Below, piece after piece: positions 53,929-63,900 of a stretch of 64,000 bases of DNA (the stretch's first letter is position 1; each line of letters opens with the position of its first letter). The notes beneath the pieces were generated by a model that saw nothing but the letters and a program-made list of their open reading frames with translations, searched no databases and was not told where the DNA came from. This stretch comes from Phycisphaeraceae bacterium (GTDB taxonomy: Bacteria; Planctomycetota; Phycisphaerae; Phycisphaerales; Phycisphaeraceae). The stretch covers positions 62,001 to 126,000 of the forward strand of contig JANQFR010000082.1 in the NCBI GenBank assembly GCA_028277745.1, read 5' to 3'. The position numbers and the translations under genes are program-made.

Positions 53929-54987
53929 TTACTCAATGACATCGCCCGAGCTGTAACTGCCCGCGTACAGCGTGACCGAGCTGGTGAACGTGGTGCCGGT
54001 GGGGTAGTAGAGGGCGGGGTCGATGGTGTCGGCCGCCTTACGGTATTCGACATGGCCGTCGAAGAACGCGAGGTTCATGCCGCCCTGGTGACGCCAGGCG
54101 GCCAACTCGCCGATGTTCGTCATGCCGCCTGAATACTCCCCGTTGCCCGCGGTGCCTGACGACGTCGGAAGGTAGTGAGGCGTGTCGGACTGGCCGCGGA
54201 CGGGGGGGAGAACCATGAACCCCCCACCGACACGCTGATACCGAGCGAGGTTCAGCGAAACAAAGTCGGCGAAGGTGGGGTTGTTCGGGTTGCCGCCGAA
54301 GTCAGCGCTGATGTAGCGGGCGCCCTCGAGCGCATACACTTTCTTGCTGGGGTTAAGGACCCGGTCAAGACGCGGCGCATAGTCAAGAGGCTGACTCACG
54401 CGGCCAACACGATAGACATCGTTGAAAATCGGCGGCGTGTTGTCGATGCCGGAGGAGAAACTCCCGTTGCGGTCGACGTCTTCGTAAGCGGTCCATCCAT
54501 GGAAGGCGATATTAGCGGCGTAGCTGGCGTAACGGACATCTTCCGGCTGAACCCCCGGAGGCAAGGTCCCTTGAAACACCTGGTTGTAAGACAATGCATT
54601 GGACGGACAGCGTAAGTCGGTGTCGTAGAGCTGGACCGCCCGCCGGTTATCCTCCGCGGGCAGGCTGGTCGTCAGGCCGAGCGTCGGAGACATCCAGTCG
54701 AAGTTCTGCATCGGGGTGCGGGGCCCGCTGCTTTCCCCCGGGTCCGTCCCGTCCACGCTCGGCCTCCAGAGCGTGCCGCTGGTGTGCGGGCCCGCCAGCC
54801 AGTCGTTCGACTCGCTGGCGTAGACCTGCATCGCCTGCAGGGCCCCCCGCAGGTGAGCCGAGCAGACCGCTTGCCGACCCGCTTCGCGGGCGACGCCCAG
54901 CACGGGCAGCAGGATCCCGATCAACAAAGCAATAATGGCAATGACCACGAGAAGCTCGATGAGCGTGAACGCTTTGCCTCGGTTCAT
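53929..54987 (-). CDS. pseudopilin-like secreted protein (paralogue)
   Basis: 352 residues. [20 protein letters not shown] is a type IV prepilin leader and first helix. The C-terminus has WRHQGGMNLAFFDGHVEYRK, the conserved H-G-F-DGHV end of planctomycete pseudopilins. The middle contains surface-loop sequence rich in Asn, Gly and Ser. It lies downstream of a CadC-like regulator on the same strand (gap 105 bases), which may control it. Confidence 0.87.
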   Translation of the reverse strand: MNRGKAFTLIELLVVIAIIALLIGILLPVLGVAREAGRQAVCSAHLRGALQAMQVYASESNDWLAGPHTSGTLWRPSVDGTDPGESSGPRTPMQNFDWMSPTLGLTTSLPAEDNRRAVQLYDTDLRCPSNALSYNQVFQGTLPPGVQPEDVRYASYAANIAFHGWTAYEDVDRNGSFSSGIDNTPPIFNDVYRVGRVSQPLDYAPRLDRVLNPSKKVYALEGARYISADFGGNPNNPTFADFVSLNLARYQRVGGGFMVLPPVRGQSDTPHYLPTSSGTAGNGEYSGGMTNIGELAAWRHQGGMNLAFFDGHVEYRKAADTIDPALYYPTGTTFTSSVTLYAGSYSSGDVIE

Positions 54988-55092
54988 TATTTCTTCCCTT
55001 TTGACTGCGGTTTTTTGATGGCGTCAGTCTGACGAAAATCTCGCGTCCGACTTAACGCAAACGTTAGCTTTGCGCGATTTTCCTGTGTGCGA

Positions 55093-56559
55093 TCAATGCG
55101 GATCGCGCTGGGGCAGGAGCGGGTCCAACGCCACCCCGACGAACCATAAATGGGTCGGTTCGATGTGGGCCACGGCGCTGAGCACGAGAACCCGCTTGGC
55201 CGGATCGCGCGGATCGTGGGGGCCGACGGCGAGCCCCGCGAGGGGGAAACGCCCGAGGTCGTCGCGGCGGTGGGTCGTGTCGAGCACGAGGCGCTTATCG
55301 ATCGGGGCTTGCGGATCGCGATCGAGTCGGAGCAGGTCTTCAACCGAAGCCAGATAGAGCCGGGTGCCGGTGTCTTTGGCCGGGCCGGCGCTCTCGGCGA
55401 CCAGCAGCCAACGGTCATTCACGAAATCGAGGTCGCGCAGCTCGCCCTGCGGGTCCTCCAGGGGATACGACAACGCCCGCGAAACCCCGCGGTCCGGATC
55501 GATCAATACGGCGGGGATCAGGCCGCCCGCCCGGGCCAACGCCCGTCGGCCGGCGAGCAGCCTCTGACCGGCGGCGTTGACCGCCAGCCCTTCCACGCCG
55601 CCGGCTTCGTCGAGGCGGCTGGCGTCTTCGGGGCTGAGGTCGAACTGGGTCAGCAGACGCCCGGTCCAGTCAAACTCATAAATCGCCCGGCCGTCCGCAC
55701 GGGGGATGAGCAGGGTCCCGCCGGGCCCGATACGCATGGCCTCGGCGTCGCCTAATCCCCAGGTCTCCGCGGCGGGGATGCTCCGCCCGCCGAACCGGAG
55801 ACGGTCCGTATTAAGGGGCTGGAGCCTGACGCCGAGTTGGGGGTGGATGTCGAAGTCCACCGAACGCAGACGCGCAGGGCTCAGGTGAAGGTCCGCGGGG
55901 GCGACCAGCGTGAACAGGCGCCCGTGATCGGAATACGCCACACTCCGCCCGAAGCTTCCAAAGGAAGGGATTTGAGGCCCCGGCGCGGTGACGCGCGTCG
56001 CCTGGCCGACGGGCGAGCCCGAAAACGTGCGGGTCAAGAGGGTCTGGGGGCTTCCGAACTGATAGACGCCGATGGTGGCGGCCACGCCAACGACCCCGCC
56101 GATCGTCGCCGCCGTCGCCGGCCGGCGCCCCATCCACGCCCAAAGAGCCGCCAGCGGCGCGAGCCATTGCAGAAGCCGTCGAGGCGTCGGGGATTCCGGG
56201 GCGCAGAACGTGTAGCCCGCGCCCTTGACGGTGCGGATCCACGCCCCCGGCCGGCCCAGCTTCTTACGCAGCCGGCTGATCCGCATGTCCACCGATTGCA
56301 GGTCATGCTCATCAGCGTCTTCACCCGCGTGCGCCAGGATCGTCCGCCGGGTGAGGATCCGCCCCTGCTGCTCCATCAGGAGCGTCAGGATCATCATCTC
56401 ACTGGGCCAGAGATCGACCGAACGCGACCCCATCTCCACCCGCATCCGGTCCGGCAAGACGCGGAACGGCCCCGCGCGCAACACCAGCGACTCGTCGTCA
56501 GCCGAACGCAACCACGCTTCCTCAAAAACCTTATTCAGTTCAGCGTCTCGCTTGCCCAT
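55093..56559 (-). CDS. CadC/ToxR-like membrane regulator with phytase-type beta-propeller sensor
   Basis: 488 residues. Residues about 25-118 are an OmpR/PhoB-type winged helix: GPFRVLPDRMRVEMGSRSVD, LWPSEMMILTLLMEQQGRIL, SVDMRISRLRKKLGRPGAWI and RTVKGAGYTFCAPE. A membrane helix follows (TAATIGGVVGVAATIGVYQF, about 153-172). The extracytoplasmic 300 residues resemble esterase-like-phytase/propeller proteins (GVEGLAVNAAGQRLLAGRRA, GELRDLDFVNDRWLLVAESA). No receiver domain is present, so it is a one-component membrane-bound regulator. The ligand is unknown; the pseudopilin gene downstream is the likely target. Confidence 0.82.
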   Translation of the reverse strand: MGKRDAELNKVFEEAWLRSADDESLVLRAGPFRVLPDRMRVEMGSRSVDLWPSEMMILTLLMEQQGRILTRRTILAHAGEDADEHDLQSVDMRISRLRKKLGRPGAWIRTVKGAGYTFCAPESPTPRRLLQWLAPLAALWAWMGRRPATAATIGGVVGVAATIGVYQFGSPQTLLTRTFSGSPVGQATRVTAPGPQIPSFGSFGRSVAYSDHGRLFTLVAPADLHLSPARLRSVDFDIHPQLGVRLQPLNTDRLRFGGRSIPAAETWGLGDAEAMRIGPGGTLLIPRADGRAIYEFDWTGRLLTQFDLSPEDASRLDEAGGVEGLAVNAAGQRLLAGRRALARAGGLIPAVLIDPDRGVSRALSYPLEDPQGELRDLDFVNDRWLLVAESAGPAKDTGTRLYLASVEDLLRLDRDPQAPIDKRLVLDTTHRRDDLGRFPLAGLAVGPHDPRDPAKRVLVLSAVAHIEPTHLWFVGVALDPLLPQRDPH

Positions 56560-56743
56560 TGGTCATACCCTCGTGCCGCAGAGAGTATGAATTCATTTCA
56601 ATAACCTGATTAACGTCAATGTGAATTAACGGTTAATCATCGATCCGCTTCGTTTGGATTGTTAATCCCGGCGACACCGCCCACGGCTCGACACCGCCGC
56701 GCCCGCCCGATCGCGTTTGCCAGCCGGCTCACTGAACGCCATC

Positions 56744-57406
56744 ATGCCCGTCACGACGATGATGCAGATCGATCGGGTTTATCACTTGGCGGAAGCGGCC
56801 AACTGGCCGGCCATCCAACGCGACGGCCTGCACAGCGCCGCGACGCTTCTGGAACGGGCCGGGGTCGCCGGGCCGCAGCGGCAACAGCTGGAGCGGGGGC
56901 AGCGCCTGGAACACACCACGCTCCCCAACGGGGTGCAGATCCGCGACCAGCGCCCCATGCCGGCCGCCGCGCTGTCGCGCTGCCTGGTCGACATGTCGCC
57001 CGCCGACTGGTACGCCTGCATCAACGCCCGCGTGTTCTTCTGGCTCGACCCCGATCGGCTCAACCGGCAGCGGGCGGCCTGCGAGCCGCGGCCTCAGGTC
57101 GTGCTCAGTATCGATGCGACCGCCCTCGTCCGCGCTCACGCCGACCGGATCGCCCTGACCCCGATCAACACCGGCAACGCCCGCCGCCGCCCCGCCGTCC
57201 GCGGCGCCGCGACCTTCGTGCCGCACCCCGACTGGACGGCGTCCGGATGGGCCACCGAAGCCGCCGGCCTGGACGTACGCACACGCCCCCGGTCGCACCG
57301 CCCCGTCGAACTGACCGTCGCCGGCTCCGTCCCCGACGTGATGCGGTTCGTCGTCGACGTGCAGACGCTGAAGCCGGGACAGGCGTTCGTGCCGGAGGCG
57401 GGGTAG
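56744..57406 (+). CDS. DUF7002-like protein, possibly ADP-ribosyltransferase fold
   Basis: 220 residues from ATG 56744 (MPVTTMMQIDRVYHLAEAAN). The start VYHLAEAANWPAIQRDGLHS, with a Tyr-His followed by a helix and GL, is the opening seen in KptA/DarT-type NAD-binding folds. YACINARVFFWLDPDRLNRQ, VVLSIDATALVRAH and ALTPINTGNARRRP are the pattern of DUF7002 proteins as I recall them. I cannot show a catalytic Glu. If it is an ADP-ribosyltransferase, it would be a possible substrate source for the hydrolases at 12.5-18 kb. Followed by a strong hairpin. Confidence 0.6.
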   Translation: MPVTTMMQIDRVYHLAEAANWPAIQRDGLHSAATLLERAGVAGPQRQQLERGQRLEHTTLPNGVQIRDQRPMPAAALSRCLVDMSPADWYACINARVFFWLDPDRLNRQRAACEPRPQVVLSIDATALVRAHADRIALTPINTGNARRRPAVRGAATFVPHPDWTASGWATEAAGLDVRTRPRSHRPVELTVAGSVPDVMRFVVDVQTLKPGQAFVPEAG

Positions 57407-57454
57407 GGATAACGCACCGAACAGGGATAGACACCACCCCTTCGCGCCTGACCG

Positions 57455-57480
57455 TAGCCCCGGAAACGCTTCCGGGGCTA
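57455..57480. terminator. hairpin after the DUF7002-like gene
   Basis: TAGCCCCGGAA-ACGC-TTCCGGGGCTA, a perfect 11-bp stem with a four-base loop, about 50 bases after the stop. There is no T-run. Probably a terminator or RNA 3'-end stabiliser. Confidence 0.5.
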
Positions 57481-57614
57481 TGAACCCCGCGACGTCTTCA
57501 TTCTCACCGGAAAAAGCTCTGGTTCAAACTTAACGACAACCTTAAAATCCGCCGCAAGCACGGCCAATCGCCGAGGCCCGCAGTGGTTGTCCACCCAAAC
57601 AACAGATCCGGATA

Positions 57615-58424
57615 ATGACCGAATTAGTTGAGATTTATGATGAAGTTGTTCGATCACGTTTTGATCACGTGGTCTGCCGCCGCCTTGCGGATACGTTCCG
57701 AAGCTTTCAGTTGCCTTCCCACGCGGAAGCCCTATCGGCCTATTGCGAAAACGTCAAACATCTTCAAGCCATTGATGAATCTCCTTACCCGGAATCGGCT
57801 GTCGTTGTGTCCCTGAACCCGCCGGCAGATCACAACCATCTTGATGACCTTTGGTTTGATGTTTCAGAAATGACCTTCTGTCGATATTGCTACGACAATG
57901 ATTGTGAAATAGGTGAGTGGGTTTCGGTTTATCCGACAATGAATTGGCAGTATGAAGCCTTCTTGAAGATGAGCAGACGTGTCCTCGTTGACTCCATGTT
58001 CGTAGACGAATCCACATTTCAAGGCAGACGCCGAATCTTCGAATCTGTCGCGCATCGCGTGGCGACTCAGCCTGCGCTGGAACTCTACCACGCGGAAGCA
58101 GAGGCCTATGCGCTCTGGCATCGGAAGGTGCTTGCAGGAATAGCCGCCGAAGAAAGCATCAACGAGTCTTTGAACTTGACTTACGCTTCGGACAAAGGCT
58201 CGATGCCGCTTGCTTATTGGGACAGCGTGCGGCCCGATGAGGACCCAGAGGCGTTTCGGCTGGCGGTTCTATTGGGTGCAGGCCACATGCGGCTTGGCGA
58301 ATGGGAGACCGGTGATCGTATCGGAATCGTGACTGCTTACGAACCCGGCGGAGAGACTGAAATGAAACAGGCGGACCACCGGCTTGAATACGTAACCCTG
58401 GAGAACAACATTCTCTCCGTCTGA
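57615..58424 (+). CDS. unrecognised soluble protein, probably acquired
   Basis: 269 residues from ATG 57615. GC is distinctly lower and codon choice more balanced than in the neighbours, which suggests transfer. The protein is acidic and helix-rich (LADTFRSFQLPSHAEALSAY, RRVLVDSMFVDESTFQGRRR, AEAEAYALWHRKVLAGIAAE). Two close cysteines occur in MTFCRYCYDNDC, possibly a metal site. No known family is recognised and the neighbours give no hint. Confidence 0.65.
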   Translation: MTELVEIYDEVVRSRFDHVVCRRLADTFRSFQLPSHAEALSAYCENVKHLQAIDESPYPESAVVVSLNPPADHNHLDDLWFDVSEMTFCRYCYDNDCEIGEWVSVYPTMNWQYEAFLKMSRRVLVDSMFVDESTFQGRRRIFESVAHRVATQPALELYHAEAEAYALWHRKVLAGIAAEESINESLNLTYASDKGSMPLAYWDSVRPDEDPEAFRLAVLLGAGHMRLGEWETGDRIGIVTAYEPGGETEMKQADHRLEYVTLENNILSV

Positions 58425-58573
58425 TGACTCGGCAGCCTCTCGAAAGCCGTGGTGCGCTCATCGCCAACGGCGGCATGCAGCCCTGGATGCGACCTTGCCC
58501 TCCGTGGGCCTTCTTAAGCCTTTTGCATCTTTGATCATGGCGAAAACTCCCCTCAATCCACCTCAATCGACGC

Positions 58574-58602
58574 TTGACAATGACGCCAAAATATCCTAAC
58601 AT
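58574..58602 (+). promoter_or_regulatory. orphan rightward promoter-like sequence
   Basis: TTGACA (58574-58579), 17 bases, then TAACAT (58597-58602), with CATAAT three bases later. It points right, but the only gene ahead is the squalene-hopene cyclase on the opposite strand. It could make an antisense or small RNA, or be the leftover promoter of a lost gene. The other 200 bases of this gap show nothing I can name. Confidence 0.3.
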
Positions 58603-58712
58603 AATGCAAACTTAATTGCCTTCAGGCGGTGATCTTTGGCAAGTGAATAACAGCCGGCGCCTGGGTTTCCCAAGCGAAGAACGGTGGCTTTATCATGCTT
58701 CTAAATATGGAT

Positions 58713-60788
58713 TTACGACCCGCCTGCGTTCGCCAGGTGGTCGCGGGCGCGGCCGAGGGCCATGAGGGGGAAGTAGTGGCGGTAGAGGTTGTAGTTGATC
58801 ATGAACGCCCGGGCGAGCTCGGTGCCCTGGCCCAGGAGCTTGCCGGTGTTCTCGTCGAGGGTGATGCGTTCGCCCACGCCGTAGCCGGGGAAGCCGGTGC
58901 CGGTGTAGGCGGCCTCGTCCCAGGTGCCGGGGTCGGCCTGGTTGGCGAGCAGGTAGTCGACGCCGCGGCGGACGGCGGCGTCGTGGTCGGGGCGGGCGAC
59001 GGCGAGCAGGGACAGCAGGGCCCAGCCGGTCTGGGACGCGGTGGAGGGCCCGACGCCGCGGAAACTGTCATCCATGTAGGACGCGGCGGTCTCGCCCCAG
59101 CCGCCGTCGGCGTTCTGCTTCGAGACGATCCAGTCGGCGGCCCGGCGGAGACGGGGCTGGGTCATGTCCTCCCCGATTGCGCGCAGGGCCGGCAGGACGG
59201 CGGCCGTGCCGTAGATGTAGTTCACGCCCCACCGCCCGAACCAGGGGCCCTCGGCCTCCTGCTCGCGGTAGATGTACGCCAGGGCCCGGGCGACCGCGGG
59301 GTCGTCCTTCGTCCGGCCGAGCACGGCCAGGGCCTCGATGACGTGGGCCGTCACGTCGACGCTGGGCGGGTCGAGCAGCTCGCCGAAGTCGCAGAACGGG
59401 ATCTTGGTCAGCAGTTTTTTGGTGTTGTCCTTGTCGAACGCGGCCCACCCGCCGTTGCGGCACTGCATGGCGAGCATCCACTGCGAGCCGCGCTCGATGG
59501 CGCGGTCGACCTCGCCGCGGAGCGGGCCGTCGAGGTCGTCGCGGAGCTTCGCGAGGACAATCAGCGCGACCGCGGTGTCGTCGACATCGGGGTAGGCGTC
59601 GTTCTGGCTCTCAAACGACCAGCCGCCGGGCTGGGCGTTGCGCACGTAGACCTGCCAGTCCCCGCCGGCGTGGACCTGCTCGTCGAGGAGCCAGCGGAGC
59701 GAACGTTGCAGGGCGGGGTTGTCCGTGACCGTGTGGCCGCAGTCCATCAGCGCGAGCATGGCGAGGACGGTGTCCCAGACCGGCGACTCGCTGGCCTGGA
59801 GGTAGGTCCCGCCGTGGCGCTGGTAGGACCAGTGGTGGTTGAACGCGTCGAGCCCGGCGTGCACGACCGGGTGGTCCAGGGCGTAACCCTCGCACCGCAG
59901 GGCCATGAGCGAGTAGATCCACGGCGGCTGGATGCCGCTCCAGGCGCCGTCGGCCTCCTGGTGCTTGATGATCCATTCAAGGCAGAGCCGGACCGCGTGC
60001 TCCCGGCCGGGTCGGACGGGGAACTTGACGTAGCTGCGCAGGAACCGGTCGACGACGTGGAAGAACCCTTCCCACGAGGCCCAGCCCCGGTGGCGGGGGA
60101 GGTTGTAGTCGAAGCGGCCGCGGCCGTCGGGGTAAAGCTCGTCGAGCCGGCGATCGGGCGGGAGGGGACGGGTGAAGCGGCGGGCGGAGAGGATCGCCAG
60201 CGGGAGGATCGTCGCGCGGGCCCAGCTGGCGAACTGGTAGATGTTGAACGGCGCCCAGGACGGCAGGTAGACGATCTCCGGCGGGAGGGTGGGGGTGTGT
60301 TCCCACGGCCACTCGCCGACGAGGGCGAGCCAGTATTTCGTGAAATTGCGTACGCCCGTGAGCCCGCCCTCGCGGAGGATCCATTCGCGGGCCTTGCGCA
60401 GCGGCTCATCGTCGGGCGCGTAGCCCTGGGAGCGCAGGGCGGCGTAGCACTCGACGGTGGTGTTGATGTCGCCCTTGGGGGCGTCGTGATAGACGCGCCA
60501 CGAGCCGTCGTCGTGCTGTTCGTTGAGGATGCACTGGAGGACGCCGGGCATCTTGGGGTCTTCCTCGACGCCGATGACGTGCTGGCAGAGGACCCACTGG
60601 GCCTCCATGCAGGAGTTGGATTCGAGCATGCCGACCCAGAAGCCGGCGTCGCGCTGGTGGTCGTGGAGCCACTGGGCGGCGCGTTCGATGCCGGCGTCGA
60701 GCCGGTCGGGGCCGCTCACGGCCGGGGCGGGGGGCGCGAGGGGGGGATCGGGGGCGATCGCCGTGGTGGGAGCGGGGTTGGTGGTCAT
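58713..60788 (-). CDS. shc: squalene-hopene cyclase
   Basis: 691 residues, close to the usual 630-690. The catalytic DxDD is DVDD at 401-404 (SQNDAYPDVDDTAVALIVLA), and several QW repeats are visible (QNADGGWGE, QCRNGGWAAF, NEQHDDGSWRVY, HQEADGAWSG, NQADPGTWDE). TASQTGWALLSLLAVA near the end is a family signature. The enzyme cyclises squalene to hopene. The Ala/Pro-rich first 25 residues are an unusual extension. The HpnN-like exporter at 23949 suggests that hopanoids are made and moved to the outer membrane in this organism. Confidence 0.95.
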   Translation of the reverse strand: MTTNPAPTTAIAPDPPLAPPAPAVSGPDRLDAGIERAAQWLHDHQRDAGFWVGMLESNSCMEAQWVLCQHVIGVEEDPKMPGVLQCILNEQHDDGSWRVYHDAPKGDINTTVECYAALRSQGYAPDDEPLRKAREWILREGGLTGVRNFTKYWLALVGEWPWEHTPTLPPEIVYLPSWAPFNIYQFASWARATILPLAILSARRFTRPLPPDRRLDELYPDGRGRFDYNLPRHRGWASWEGFFHVVDRFLRSYVKFPVRPGREHAVRLCLEWIIKHQEADGAWSGIQPPWIYSLMALRCEGYALDHPVVHAGLDAFNHHWSYQRHGGTYLQASESPVWDTVLAMLALMDCGHTVTDNPALQRSLRWLLDEQVHAGGDWQVYVRNAQPGGWSFESQNDAYPDVDDTAVALIVLAKLRDDLDGPLRGEVDRAIERGSQWMLAMQCRNGGWAAFDKDNTKKLLTKIPFCDFGELLDPPSVDVTAHVIEALAVLGRTKDDPAVARALAYIYREQEAEGPWFGRWGVNYIYGTAAVLPALRAIGEDMTQPRLRRAADWIVSKQNADGGWGETAASYMDDSFRGVGPSTASQTGWALLSLLAVARPDHDAAVRRGVDYLLANQADPGTWDEAAYTGTGFPGYGVGERITLDENTGKLLGQGTELARAFMINYNLYRHYFPLMALGRARDHLANAGGS

Positions 60789-60970
60789 GGCGGCGCGGCG
60801 CGTTCCGTACGGGACTCGGACGGGGCTGATTGTAACGTATCGACCGGCCCGGCGCGGGGGAAAGCGGGGTTTGCGTCGATTCGGCGAGCCAGGGCGATTG
60901 ATCTATGAGCCAAGCGATCGTAAGCTTACGGATTCGGGATGAAGACTCCCGCACGGAGGCGTTAGGCCCT

Positions 60971-63900
60971 ATGTCGATGACAACGAGCTGGTCGGCTTTC
61001 TTCCAGAGTGAAGTACGGATGAAAGGCCGATCGCATCAACTCGGCGGCCGAGTGACGTTGCTGGATCCGCAGGAAGGCGAGTTGGTCCGGGCCGAGGTCG
61101 GGGGGAGCCAGATCCACACGGTGACGATCTCGGCCGACGGCCGTTACGCGGTGGCGGACTGCACCTGCCCGCACTTCGCGTCGGGCGCGTTTTGCGAACA
61201 CATATGGGCGGTGCTGCTGCAGCTGCAGAACGGCGTGGACCCGGAGGACGAGGCGGGCGCCGCGCTGGTCGACAAACTGCGGAGCCTGCGGGTGCGTGCG
61301 CCCAAGGCGCGCAAGCGCGACCGCGACGCCGCCCCGCGCCGCCCCAGTGAGCCCGAGTGGATGGGCCGGCTGAGCCTGCTTCGCCCGCCCTCCTACGACA
61401 GCAGCCGCGCCGCCGCCCCGATGCTGCCCGCCCAGCGCCAGGTCTGCTACACCATCCTCCCGCGGATGTCGAGCCGGCACAACGGCATTGTCGTCGACCT
61501 GCGCCAGCAGAACGCCATCGCCGCCGGCTGGTCCCGGCCGCGCGCCCTGAAGATCAGCAGCGACATCCTCCTCACCCTCGCCAACCCCGCCGACCGCGAG
61601 CTGTGCGCCATGATCCTCGGCGCCTCGTGGGTCACCGAGCACGAGTCGAGCGACAACTTCCGCTCCGCCCGCTCCCACGCGACCTACCGCCTGCCGACCG
61701 GCGCGCGGCGGGCCATGATGGAGAAAATGATCGCCACCGGCCGCTGCTTCATCGACACCGGCGAGAGCTTCGACGAGCAGCGCGAGCAACGCCTGGCCTG
61801 GGACGGCGACCAGCCCTGGGTGCTGTGGATGGTCGGCCAGCAAGACGGCGACGACCTGGTCGTGACCGTCCAGCTGCGGCGCGGCGGGCAGCGGATGGGC
61901 ATCGACACGCCCGACCTGGTGGCCGGCGGCGACGACGGGGTGGTCATCGCCAACGGCAAGGTCGCGCCGTTTGACGACCGCGACGCGTACCGGTGGGTGA
62001 GCCAGTTCCGCGATGAGTTCCGCGACTCCGACGACAACGCCAAGGCGATCCGCATCCCCGGTGCGGATGTGAAGCGGTTCCTCGATCGGCTTTACATGCT
62101 GCCGCAGTTGCCGGAGATCGACCTGCCCGACGGCGTCGGCCGGGAGGAGGCGCATGTGCCGCCGGTGCCGCACCTGGACATCTTCAGCCCCGGCTCGCCC
62201 GAGGCGGCGGACGTGCTGCCGGCGTCGAGCAAGAACCAGGTCGCCGCCCGGGTGTGGTTCGAATACGACGAGCGGCGGGTGGGCCCGACGCAGCCCGGAC
62301 GGTTCGTGCCGGTCGCCCCGCCGACCGAGACGGCGCCCGACCCCGAGACTGAAACCGAGACCGCCGGACAGGTCGCCGAGGCGGCGGACGAACCCCGCGG
62401 CGACGAGGCGCCCGCCGAGGAGCAAGCCGCGCCGGTCGCGACCGCGGTCGCGGAGGAGCAGCCCCTGCCCCGCGGCGTGCTGATGCGGCGCGACCGCCGC
62501 GCCGAGCGTGAGGCCGTCGCCCAGCTCGCCCCGCTGGGCATGCGGCAGGTCGCCTCGGCCAGCGGCGACACCCTGCTGCTGCCCGCCAAGCAGATGCCCC
62601 AGGCGATCAGCCACCTGCTCGCCCGAGGCTGGGCGGTCTCCGCGGACCAGAAGCTCGTCCGCGCCGCCGGCCCGCCGTCGCTCTCCATCGCCTCGGGCAT
62701 CGACTGGTTCGAGCTGCGCGGCCAGCTCAAATACACCCGCGAGGACGGCCAGGTCGAGGCGGTCAGCCTGCCCCAGATCCTCACCGCCGCCCGTGCCGGA
62801 CGCGCCATGATCCAGCTCGGCGACGGCTCGCAGGCCCTGCTGCCCCAGCAGTGGCTCGCCGAGCACGGCCTGCTCACCGCGCTGGGCGAGTCGCACGAGG
62901 ATCACCTGCGCTTCAAGACCTCGCAGGCCGCCATGCTCGATGCGCTGATCGATGAGCACGAGCTGACCGACTTCGACCAGCGTTTCGCCGAGGCCCGCAC
63001 CCGGCTGCACCAGTTCGACGGCATCCGCCCGCTCGATCCTGCCGAGGACTTCCACGGATCGCTGCGGCAGTACCAGCGCGAGGGGCTGGGCTGGTTCGGG
63101 TTCCTGCGCTGGTTCGGCGTCGGGGGCATCCTGGCCGACGACATGGGGCTGGGCAAGACCATCCAGGTGCTGTCGATGCTCCAGGCGCGCAAGCGCGGCG
63201 TCAACGGCCACAGCGACGGCGTTGGGGGAGAAATGGCGGATGGAGGGGAAGAAGACAAGCCGGAAGATGGCGGCGAGGGCGATAACGCCCATCCGCCATC
63301 CGCCATCTCCCATCTGCCATCCCTGATCGTGGTGCCGCGGAGCGTGGTGTTCAACTGGGTGGATGAGGCGAGCAGGTTCACGCCAGACCTGCGGGTGCTG
63401 GCCTACGCCGGGGCGGACCGCGACGCGATGCGGGCGGAGTTCGGCGGTCACGACGTGATCGTCACCTCCTACGGCCTGCTCCGCCGGGACATCGCCGAGC
63501 TGAGCCACGAAGCGTTCGATTACGTGGTGCTCGACGAGGCCCAGGCGATCAAGAACCCCTCGTCGCAATCGGCCAAGGCCTGCCGGCTACTGCAGGCCCG
63601 GCACCGACTGGCGCTGACCGGCACGCCGATCGAGAATCACCTGGGCGACCTGTGGTCGATCTTCGAGTACCTCAACCCCGGCATGCTGGGCTCCAACGCC
63701 CGGTTCGCCGAGCTGCTCCGCGCGGGCTCGAGCATCGTTCCCCGGGGCATGGCGGGCGGCGGGAACGGGCAGACGCCGCTCGAGGATGCGAGCCAGACCG
63801 AGGCCGAATCCGACGCCGCCACCCAGGAACTACAGGCCACCCGCGCGGACACGCTCGCCCAGGTCGCCGCGTCCTTGCGGCCGTTTATCCTTCGGCGAAC

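Noticed and set aside
58600-58690. Riboswitch-like leader (for example c-di-GMP type)
   Set aside because: Some GC-rich pairing is visible, but no conserved riboswitch core could be matched and no sense gene follows.
58695-60908. 737-codon open frame on the plus strand opposite the squalene-hopene cyclase
   Set aside because: High-GC antisense shadow: Gly/Val/Ala/Asp-rich composition, no domain, no ribosome site, while the other strand has a full cyclase with DxDD and QW motifs.
60962-63568. 868-codon open frame opposite the helicase gene
   Set aside because: Antisense shadow of the SWIM-SNF2 frame; composition is repetitive and there is no family signal.
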